From: Silvimonas amylolytica
GTDB lineage: Bacteria > Pseudomonadota > Gammaproteobacteria > Burkholderiales > Chitinibacteraceae
DNA: 64,000 nt
NCBI RefSeq assembly: GCF_014645555.1
Contig: NZ_BMLY01000002.1
Coordinates: forward strand, 363,099 to 427,098
Direction: 5' to 3'
Part shown: in pieces, positions 57,260 through 64,000 of the stretch
Layout of the letters: each line of letters starts with the position of its first letter
How positions within the stretch are numbered: position 1 is the stretch's first letter
Translations under genes and position numbers: made by a program
Notes under the pieces: generated by a model
Database searches by the model: none
The model's input: the letters and a program-made list of their open reading frames with translations, nothing else
What the model was told of the DNA's origin: nothing

Positions 57260-59086
57260 ATGGGTGCAAAGATCGTTCCGCAAGCGGGCTGGACCTTACC
57301 GGAGTGGCGCAGTGCTTACATCAATGGCATGCAGCCAGCCGATGCGATTGAACATGTGCTGGCGCAATTGCCAGCAGATGACAATGCCTGGATTTCCCGC
57401 GCCACGCGTTCGCAAATTGCGCAGCAGCTCGCTGCCCTGAACGCGCGGCTCGATGCCGCAGGTGGCGATCTTTCGCGCTTCCCGTTGTTTGGCATACCGT
57501 TTGCCGCCAAAGACAATATCGACGCTGCCGGCTGGGAAACCACCGCCGCATGTCCGGCGTTCGGTTATGAGCCTGCGGCCAATGCCACCGTCGTGCAGCG
57601 CATGCTTGATGCCGGCGCGGTACTGATCGGCAAAACCAACCTGGATCAATTCGCGACCGGTCTGAACGGCACGCGCTCTCCCTACGGCCCGGTATCCAAT
57701 ACCTTTGATGAACGCTATGTCAGCGGCGGTTCCAGTTCGGGCTCGGCATCTGTGGTTGCGCGCGGCCTCGTGCCGTTCGCTTTCGGGACGGATACCGCCG
57801 GTTCGGGGCGCATCCCGGCCGGGTTCAACAATATCGTCGGGCTCAAGCCTACCAAGGGCTGGTTGAGCAATACCGGCGTCGTGCCCGCTTGCCGCACGCT
57901 CGATTGCGTCTCGGTGTTTGCGCTCACGGTGGATGACGCGCAGGCTGTCGCGCATCTGGCTGGCGGTTTCGATGCGGCTGATCCGTACTCGCGAGAGCCG
58001 CAAGTCACTTCGCCACTCATGAACGCCAAGCCGCGTTTTTGCATGCCGGATCAACTGCAATGGTTCGGCGATCATGAGTCGGCGCGTCTCTTTACCACTG
58101 CATTGGCGCAACTGAAAGAAGCGGGCGTTGAAGTCGAACCGGTGGATTTTGCGCCCTTCCTGGAACTGGCTGAACTCTTGTACCAAGGGGCATTCGTGGC
58201 GGAGCGCGTATTTGCCGCGCAGAACCTCCTGACCAGCAAGCCGTACGAGATCAACCCGGTCGTGCGCGGGATCATGCAGGGCGCAGCGCAGTACAGCGCC
58301 GTCGATAGCTTCCGTGCCGAGTATCGTCGCGCTGAGTTGTCGCGCATCATCAATCAGACCATGGCGGGTTACGACGCGCTGGTCGTGCCGACCTCCCCCA
58401 GTATCTACACGATTGACGACATGCTGGACGACCCGATCACGCTCAACTCGCGCTTCGGTACGTACACCAACTTCGCCAATTTCTCTGACCTGTGCGCGCT
58501 CTCTCTGCCTGCCGGGTTCCGTAACGATGGCCTGCCTTTTGGCATCACCCTGCTGGCGCCGGCCTGGCAAGACGACAAACTGGCTGCCTTTGGCCGCACC
58601 TGGCAGCAAAGCCACCCGCTGCCCATGGGTGCGACTGGCCGCAGCTTGCCGGCGCTACCCGCCGTCGCGCCGGCCGCCCCTGCTGCACATCACGTGCGCG
58701 TGGCGGTGGTTGGCGCACACCTCACCGGTATGCCGCTCAACGTGCAGTTGCAAGAGCGCAATGCCATCCTGGTCGAGCGCACCCACACCGCACCCAAATA
58801 CCACCTCTATGCCCTGGCCAACACGACGCCGCCCAAGCCGGGCCTCGTGAAGGGCGAGGCCGGTTCGTCCATCGAGATCGAACTGTGGGATGTGCCCATG
58901 GCCGCCTTCGGCAGCTTTGTGGCGCTCATCCCCGCGCCGCTGGGTATTGGCACGCTGGAAACCGCAGATGGCCGCAGCGTGAAAGGTTTTATCTGCGAAC
59001 CGTGGGCCATTAGCGATGCCACGGACATCACCCATTTCGGCGGCTGGCGCGCGTATATCGCCAGCCTGCAAACCGCTCAAGCTTGA
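57260..59086 (+). CDS. atzF: Allophanate hydrolase
   Basis: Protein of 608 aa. Start ATG 57260 is chosen because the alternative at 57236 lies only about 7 nt from the predicted sigma-54 start site. Amidase signature domain with Lys in FAAKDNIDAAG (near residue 84) and the serine pair in GGSSSGSASVVARGLVPFAF (near 157), plus TDTAGSGRIPA; a C-terminal AtzF domain (about 475-600) follows. It splits allophanate, the urea carboxylase product, to ammonia and CO2. Ten nt before the carboxylase gene, so an operon. Confidence 0.94.
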   Translation: MGAKIVPQAGWTLPEWRSAYINGMQPADAIEHVLAQLPADDNAWISRATRSQIAQQLAALNARLDAAGGDLSRFPLFGIPFAAKDNIDAAGWETTAACPAFGYEPAANATVVQRMLDAGAVLIGKTNLDQFATGLNGTRSPYGPVSNTFDERYVSGGSSSGSASVVARGLVPFAFGTDTAGSGRIPAGFNNIVGLKPTKGWLSNTGVVPACRTLDCVSVFALTVDDAQAVAHLAGGFDAADPYSREPQVTSPLMNAKPRFCMPDQLQWFGDHESARLFTTALAQLKEAGVEVEPVDFAPFLELAELLYQGAFVAERVFAAQNLLTSKPYEINPVVRGIMQGAAQYSAVDSFRAEYRRAELSRIINQTMAGYDALVVPTSPSIYTIDDMLDDPITLNSRFGTYTNFANFSDLCALSLPAGFRNDGLPFGITLLAPAWQDDKLAAFGRTWQQSHPLPMGATGRSLPALPAVAPAAPAAHHVRVAVVGAHLTGMPLNVQLQERNAILVERTHTAPKYHLYALANTTPPKPGLVKGEAGSSIEIELWDVPMAAFGSFVALIPAPLGIGTLETADGRSVKGFICEPWAISDATDITHFGGWRAYIASLQTAQA

Positions 59087-59095
59087 GGATTCGCC

Positions 59096-62000
59096 ATGTT
59101 CAAGACCGTTTTGATTGCCAATCGCGGCGAGATCGCGTGCAGAGCGATTCGTACCCTCAAGCGCCTGGGTGTGAAAAGCGTTGCGGTGTATTCCGACGCC
59201 GACCGCAACAGCGCGCACGTGACTGAAGCTGATGTGGCCATTGCGCTGGGCGGTGACAAGCCGGCAGACAGTTATCTGTGCATTGAAAAGATCATCGACG
59301 CCTGTAAAGAAACCGGCGCTGAGGCGGTGTTCCCCGGATACGGCTTTTTGTCAGAAAGCGCCGAATTTGGCGCGGCCTGCGCGGCCAATGACATTGTGTT
59401 TGTCGGCCCGACTGCCTTGCAGATGGAAGAATTCGGCCTCAAACACCGTGCGCGTGAACTGGCTGCCGCCGCTGGCGTACCGACCACACCGGGCAGCGGC
59501 TTGCTGGATTCTGCCGACCATGCGCTCGCAGAGGCCGAAAAGATCGGCTACCCGGTCATGCTCAAAAGCACGGCAGGTGGCGGTGGTATTGGTCTGACCC
59601 GTTGTGACGACGCGCAGCAACTGGCCTCGGCTTTCGAGCGTGTGCAACGGCTGGGCGAACAGTTTTTCCGCGATGGTGGCTCGTTTATCGAACGCTTTGT
59701 CGACCAGGCTCGTCACATCGAAGTGCAGATTTTTGGTGACGGCAACGGCAAGGTGTTTGCTTTGGGGGAACGCGACTGTTCCATCCAGCGCCGTAACCAG
59801 AAAGTGATTGAAGAAACCCCGGCGCCCAATCTGCCGGCCGCCACCCGCGCCGCGCTGTTGGCATCTGCCCAGCGCCTGGGCGAATCGGTGAATTATCGCT
59901 CCGCCGGCACGGTGGAATATGTCTACGACAGCAAGCGTGATGAGTTCTACTTCCTGGAAGTGAACACCCGCTTGCAAGTCGAGCACCCGGTCACTGAATC
60001 CGTCACCGGGCTGGATCTGGTCGAATGCATGCTGCGCGTGGCCGCTGGCGATGCGCTGGACGAAGCCGCCATGGTGCGCGCTCCGCAAGGTGCGGCGATT
60101 GAAGTGCGCTTGTACGCGGAAGACCCGGTCAAGCAGTTCCAGCCTTCGCCGGGCGTGCTGACCAATGTCAGCTACCCGGACAGCGCCATTGTGCCGCTGC
60201 GGGTGGATGGTTGGGTCAGCACCGGTACCGAGGTGCCCTCGTTCTACGACCCGCTGCTGGCCAAGCTGATTGTGCGCGGCGAAAACCGTGCCGAGGCGCT
60301 GGCCAACCTGCAAACCGCACTGGATAACACCGCACTGCATGGCATTGCCACCAACCTGGATTATCTGCGCCAGATCATTGCCAGTGCCGCATTTGAGGCG
60401 GGCCAGGTTTCGACGCGTTTTCTCGATAGCTTTGTCTATCAACCGTCGGTGGTCGAGGTTCTTGAACCGGGCACCTACACCAGCGTGCAGGATTATCCAG
60501 GTCGCGTTGGCTACTGGGACATCGGCGTGCCGCCATCCGGCCCGATGGATGATTACGCCTTCCGCCTCGCCAATCGCATTGTCGGTAATGACGTGTCTGC
60601 CGCTGCACTGGAATGCACGCTGCAAGGCCCGACGCTCAAATTCCATACCGATGCCACCATCGCCCTGACTGGCGCGGTGTGCCCGGTGACGCTCGATGGC
60701 CAAAGCGTGGCCATGAACCAGCCGCTGTCTATCAAGGCGGGTCAGGTTCTGGCGGTAGGCCGCGCTACCAGCGGTTGCCGCACCTATGTGGCTATCCGCA
60801 ACGGAATTGATGTACCGGTTTACCTGGGTAGCCGCTCTGCCTTTGCGCTGGGCCAGTTTGGCGGCCACGCCGGCCGCACCCTGCGTGCAGCCGATATGCT
60901 GCCGGTCAGCCAGCCTGATCTGCCTGCGTGCACCACGCCTGCACCAGTCACCGAACCTGCCGCCGCACCGGTTGCATTGGTGCCGGAATACGGCACGAAC
61001 TGGGAAATTGGCGTGCTCTATGGCCCGCACGGCGCACCGGATTTCTTCCAGCCCGAAGCCATTGAGGCGTTCTTCGCCAGTGATTGGGAAGTGCATTACA
61101 ACTCCAACCGCCTCGGTGTGCGGCTGATCGGCCCCAAACCGACCTGGGCCCGGAGCGATGGTGGTGAGGCCGGGCTGCATCCGTCCAACATCCACGATTG
61201 CGAATACGCCATTGGCAGCATCAATTTCACGGGCGATTCACCGGTGATTCTGACCCGTGACGGCCCCAGCCTGGGCGGCTTTGTTTGTCCGGCCACCATC
61301 GCCAAAGCCGAGTTGTGGAAGGTCGGTCAGGTGAAACCGGGCGACAAGATCCGCTTCAAGTGCATCAGCTACAAAGAGGCCGTGGCGCTGGAGCGCGCAC
61401 AAGACGCACAACTGGCGGCACTCTCTTTGGTGCCCGTCGCCAACGTGGCCGATGTGGAACTGCCCGCCACCTCGTCACCCGCCATCCTGGCCGAGCTGCC
61501 AGAAAACGGCGTGCGGCCGGCCGTGACTTACCGCCAGGCTGGCGATACGTACATCCTGATGGAGTACGGCCCCAATGTGCTCGATCTGAAACTGCGCCTG
61601 CGCATCTATCTGATGATGCAAAAGCTCAAGCAGTTGAACGTGCCGGGCATTCTGGAACTCTCGCCGGGCGTGCGCTCGCTGCAAATCCGCTTCAACGGTT
61701 ACGAGATCAGCCAGCAACGCCTGCTGGCCACCTTGCTGGCGGCCGATGCTGAACTGCCGGATGTCTCGACCCTCAAGCTGCCGACGCGCGTGGTCTACAT
61801 GCCGCTGGCGTTTGAAGACTCCGCCACGCTGGGCGCCGTACAACGCTATCAGGAAACCGTACGCCATCAGGCGCCGTGGTTGCCCAACAACGTCGACTTT
61901 ATCCAGCGCATCAATGGCCTGGAAAGCCGCGAGCAAGTCAGCGACATCATTTTTGACGCCAGCTACATGGTGATGGGGCTGGGGGACGTGTATCTGGGCG

Positions 62001-62731
62001 CGCCGTGCGCCGTACCGGTCGACCCACGCCATCGGCTCATGACCAGTAAGTACAACCCGGCCCGCACGTTCACCGCTGAAGGCACGGTGGGTATTGGCGG
62101 CGTGTACATGTGCATCTACGGCATGGATTCGCCCGGTGGCTACCAACTGGTGGGTCGCACGCTGCCGATCTGGAACAAGTTCCTCAAGAACGCCGTGTTT
62201 GCGCCGGGCGAGCCATGGCTGCTGCGCTTCTTTGACCAGGTGCGTTTCTACCCGGTGTCTGAAGCTGAACTGGACGTGCTGCGCGAAGATTTCCGTCATG
62301 GCCGCGCCGGTGTGCGGATCGAAGAAGAAGTGTTCGACTTCGCCGCCTACGAGCAATTCCTTGCGGACAACAGCGCCAGCATTGCCGACTTCCAGGCCCG
62401 CCAGAAAGTGGCGTTCGATGCCGAAGTGGCGTTGTGGGCCGCCGATGACAGCGCGCATCACCACGCCGTTGTGGTCGAGGAAGAGGCCGAAGACGCCGTG
62501 GACGATGGACACCACATCATCAGCGCTGACCTGTGCGGCAGCATCTGGAAAGTGCTGGTGGAAGTGGGCCAGAAAGTGGACGCCGGCTCGCCGCTGATTG
62601 TGGTCGAAGCCATGAAGATGGAGCTGGCGGTCAACGCCCCGGTATCCGGCACCGTGCGCTCGATCCGCGCCATGCCGGGCAAAGCGGTTACGCCGGGTGA
62701 GCGCTTGCTGGTGCTGGAGCCACATGCATGA
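59096..62731 (+). CDS. uca: Urea carboxylase
   Basis: Protein of 1211 aa, the usual size. Biotin carboxylase domain (1 to about 450; FKTVLIANRGEIACRAI, KSTAGGGGIGLTRC); a carboxyltransferase region made of KipA-like (AHS2, about 460-760) and KipI-like (AHS1, about 790-1000) parts; and a C-terminal biotin carrier domain with the biotinylated K1174 in VEAMKMEL. It carboxylates urea with bicarbonate and ATP, providing nickel-free urea use. Guanidine carboxylases have the same domain layout, but no guanidine riboswitch was found upstream, so urea is favoured. Confidence 0.93.
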   Translation: MFKTVLIANRGEIACRAIRTLKRLGVKSVAVYSDADRNSAHVTEADVAIALGGDKPADSYLCIEKIIDACKETGAEAVFPGYGFLSESAEFGAACAANDIVFVGPTALQMEEFGLKHRARELAAAAGVPTTPGSGLLDSADHALAEAEKIGYPVMLKSTAGGGGIGLTRCDDAQQLASAFERVQRLGEQFFRDGGSFIERFVDQARHIEVQIFGDGNGKVFALGERDCSIQRRNQKVIEETPAPNLPAATRAALLASAQRLGESVNYRSAGTVEYVYDSKRDEFYFLEVNTRLQVEHPVTESVTGLDLVECMLRVAAGDALDEAAMVRAPQGAAIEVRLYAEDPVKQFQPSPGVLTNVSYPDSAIVPLRVDGWVSTGTEVPSFYDPLLAKLIVRGENRAEALANLQTALDNTALHGIATNLDYLRQIIASAAFEAGQVSTRFLDSFVYQPSVVEVLEPGTYTSVQDYPGRVGYWDIGVPPSGPMDDYAFRLANRIVGNDVSAAALECTLQGPTLKFHTDATIALTGAVCPVTLDGQSVAMNQPLSIKAGQVLAVGRATSGCRTYVAIRNGIDVPVYLGSRSAFALGQFGGHAGRTLRAADMLPVSQPDLPACTTPAPVTEPAAAPVALVPEYGTNWEIGVLYGPHGAPDFFQPEAIEAFFASDWEVHYNSNRLGVRLIGPKPTWARSDGGEAGLHPSNIHDCEYAIGSINFTGDSPVILTRDGPSLGGFVCPATIAKAELWKVGQVKPGDKIRFKCISYKEAVALERAQDAQLAALSLVPVANVADVELPATSSPAILAELPENGVRPAVTYRQAGDTYILMEYGPNVLDLKLRLRIYLMMQKLKQLNVPGILELSPGVRSLQIRFNGYEISQQRLLATLLAADAELPDVSTLKLPTRVVYMPLAFEDSATLGAVQRYQETVRHQAPWLPNNVDFIQRINGLESREQVSDIIFDASYMVMGLGDVYLGAPCAVPVDPRHRLMTSKYNPARTFTAEGTVGIGGVYMCIYGMDSPGGYQLVGRTLPIWNKFLKNAVFAPGEPWLLRFFDQVRFYPVSEAELDVLREDFRHGRAGVRIEEEVFDFAAYEQFLADNSASIADFQARQKVAFDAEVALWAADDSAHHHAVVVEEEAEDAVDDGHHIISADLCGSIWKVLVEVGQKVDAGSPLIVVEAMKMELAVNAPVSGTVRSIRAMPGKAVTPGERLLVLEPHA

Positions 62732-63474
62732 AACCCGAACCGGTCGCGTCTTTAGCTAACGAGGATGCCGCGCCCGGCAAACGGCGTGGCTCCAAAGACA
62801 ATCTGGCCAATGGCATCTACGCCAGCATCAAGGCGGACATCATGGAATTCCGCCTGCTGCCCGGTGATCGCTTCACCGAAAGCGAAGTGGCCGAACGCCT
62901 GAATGTCAGCCGTACGCCAGTCCGTGAGGCGCTGTACCGCTTGCAGAACGAGCACTTTGTCGAGGTGCAGTTTCGTAATGGCTGGCAGGTGCGACCGTTT
63001 GATTTCGCCTACTTCGAAGACCTGTACGACGTGCGGGTGATTCTGGAACTCGCTGCCGCTCGCCGTTTGTGTGAGCACGTGGACCTGGACACCAACGCCG
63101 AACTGGTCGAGCTGAAAAGTCTGTGGCTGGTGCCAGTGGGCGAGCGCTTGACTGACGGCAAGATCGTCTCCGGTTTTGATGAGTTGTTCCACTCCACGCT
63201 GGTGGCGGCCACGGGTAACCGGGAGATGGCGCGGATTCACCGCGACGTGACCGAAAAAATCCGCCCCATCCGCCGGCTGGATTTCACCAAACCGTACCGG
63301 GTGGATACGACCTATCACGAGCATGGCGCCATCCTGCGCGCGATCTTGCAGCGTCGCGCGGATGAAGCGCAGCGGATGCTCAAGGCGCATATCGATGAGA
63401 GCAAGTCTGAGGTGAGGAAGATTACGTTGCATATGTTGCATGCGGCGCGGAAGGGGGCCAGCGATGGCTTGTGA
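62728..63474 (+). CDS. GntR-family (FCD) transcriptional regulator
   Basis: Protein of 248 aa. Winged helix-turn-helix with LNVSRTPVREALYRLQNE; C-terminal FCD effector domain with conserved His residues (FHSTLVAATGN, YHEHGAIL). It overlaps the carboxylase stop by 4 nt (ATGA), so it is made with the enzymes and is probably an autoregulator of the urea operon. No urea transporter gene is seen in the window. Confidence 0.9.
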   Translation: MKPEPVASLANEDAAPGKRRGSKDNLANGIYASIKADIMEFRLLPGDRFTESEVAERLNVSRTPVREALYRLQNEHFVEVQFRNGWQVRPFDFAYFEDLYDVRVILELAAARRLCEHVDLDTNAELVELKSLWLVPVGERLTDGKIVSGFDELFHSTLVAATGNREMARIHRDVTEKIRPIRRLDFTKPYRVDTTYHEHGAILRAILQRRADEAQRMLKAHIDESKSEVRKITLHMLHAARKGASDGL

Positions 63475-64000
63475 TCGCGGTGCTTCTTTAACTAACCGCT
63501 GTTAGCGCCTTCGGCGCGGTTTTAAAAGGCATTTGATACCCGCGGTGGCGGGAGCACCCTACTTTCTTTGCTTCGCCAAAGAAAGTAGGCAAAGAAAGGC
63601 GACCCCAGCCTGGCGGCCCTCCGGGCTTCCCTCAGTCGGTCGGGAGCCTGGGGTCTCCCTCCACTTCCTCGGCGCTTGGCTTTAACGGGGGAGAAAGTCA
63701 AAAACAACGGCAACAGCAACGGCAACAGCAACAGCAACAGCAACAGTAGGAGAGGCTTGGGGGGTCTCGCAAACAGACGGTTTGCGGGGTTGCAGTTGGG
63801 TTTGACGTGAGGCCCTCCGGCAGTGCCGAGCATCGCAGTAAGGCGCGGGGTTTCGGCGGTAGGGGGAGGCCGCAGGCCGGACTCCCGAAGCCAGCCGCGC
63901 CTTGCGAGAAGCGCAGGGAACCCCGAAGGGGCGCTGTCGTAGGGTCGCCTTTTCTTTGGTTACTTTCTTTGGGGCCGCCGAGGCTGGCGAAGCAAAAGAA
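63475..64000. repeat. Palindrome-rich dispersed repeat element, right end cut off
   Basis: 526 bp without a credible gene. A perfect 13-bp hairpin CCTACTTTCTTTG / CAAAGAAAGTAGG (63558-63589) starts the element. The stretch AAAGAAAGGCGACCC (63591-63605) is inverted at 63942-63957 (GGGTCGCC then TTTTCTTT), and TTCTTTTGCTTCGCC recurs in inverted form at the window edge. A further 8-bp pair GACCCCAG/CTGGGGTC lies at 63601-63608 and 63648-63655. Similar CTTTCTTTGCTTCGCCAAAG blocks are familiar intergenic repeats in proteobacteria. Confidence 0.65.
63703..63746. repeat. AACRGC trinucleotide/hexanucleotide microsatellite
   Basis: Six hexamer units of AACGGC or AACAGC plus partial ends, inside the palindromic element. 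It would read as poly-Leu/Gln/Asn in different frames; it is not in a credible gene. Confidence 0.9.

Noticed and set aside
59351..61195. 614-codon open frame antisense to urea carboxylase
   Set aside because: Shadow frame with no recognisable motif, opposite an intact known gene.
63522..63833. Minus-strand ORF of 103 codons with a poly-Leu run
   Set aside because: The run comes from the AACRGC microsatellite and the rest from the palindromic repeat; no conserved domain or ribosome site.

Overview
The window looks like chromosomal core DNA of a betaproteobacterium of the order Neisseriales (Chromobacteriaceae/Chitinibacteraceae type); the genus cannot be fixed from sequence alone. Reasons: a Neisseria-PilC-like PilY1 behind a PilX-like minor pilin; the block mnmG-rsmG-parA-parB followed by atpIBEFHAGDC and glmU; a zapB-like/zapA/6S RNA/fau cluster; and a PTS made of an EIIA-HPr-EI fusion plus an EIICB. 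Base composition is moderately GC-rich, except for an AT-richer stretch at about 4.4-5.75 kb. No rRNA, tRNA, CRISPR array, transposase or prophage gene was seen.

Layout. 1-4.0 kb: end of a type IV pilus minor-pilin operon (pilX 3' end, pilY1). 4.1-5.75 kb: an AT-rich accessory patch with a TonB-like protein, a TlpA/ResA-like thioredoxin and a 346-bp divergent intergenic region carrying DnaA-box 9-mers. 5.8-9.0 kb: RbgA/YlqF-like GTPase, BtuF-like binding protein, ZapB-like/ZapA, 6S RNA, 5-formyl-THF cyclo-ligase. 9.0-13.6 kb: a complete sugar PTS (probably N-acetylglucosamine) in two genes. 13.7-19.6 kb: PspC, GST, AmpG-like permease, exonuclease III, pyrE, a DUF4124 protein and polyphosphate glucokinase. 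19.8-32.7 kb: tRNA modification (mnmG), 16S rRNA methylation (rsmG), chromosome partition (parAB), the complete F1Fo ATP synthase operon, and glmU. 32.7-37.5 kb: YihY-family protein, ychF with a structured leader, and a DUF3300/DUF2950 envelope gene pair. 37.6-42.3 kb: three glycosyltransferases and an O-antigen-ligase-like protein (LPS/surface glycan). 42.3-48.6 kb: DUF445, DUF4442, an orphan Dcm methylase with its Vsr repair nuclease, a flavoprotein/flavin-reductase pair and YaeQ. 48.9-57.0 kb: peptide-binding protein, two LysR-MFS divergent pairs, a PLP aminotransferase and a GFA protein. 57.0-63.5 kb: allophanate hydrolase, urea carboxylase and a GntR regulator behind a sigma-54 promoter with an NtrC-like site. 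63.5-64 kb: a palindrome-rich dispersed repeat with a trinucleotide microsatellite.

How it fits together. Most of the window is housekeeping: energy (ATP synthase), division and segregation (ZapA/ZapB-like, ParAB), amino-sugar uptake and UDP-GlcNAc synthesis (PTS, GlmU) and glycan assembly. Urea amidolyase provides ATP-dependent, nickel-free urea breakdown, apparently under nitrogen control. The signals most worth following are the DnaA-box cluster with an AT-rich flank (candidate oriC or other DnaA-regulated locus), the sigma-54/NtrC control region, the inverted-repeat element at the right edge, the DUF3300/DUF2950 pair and the three-hairpin leader of ychF. No clearly undescribed multi-gene system was found.
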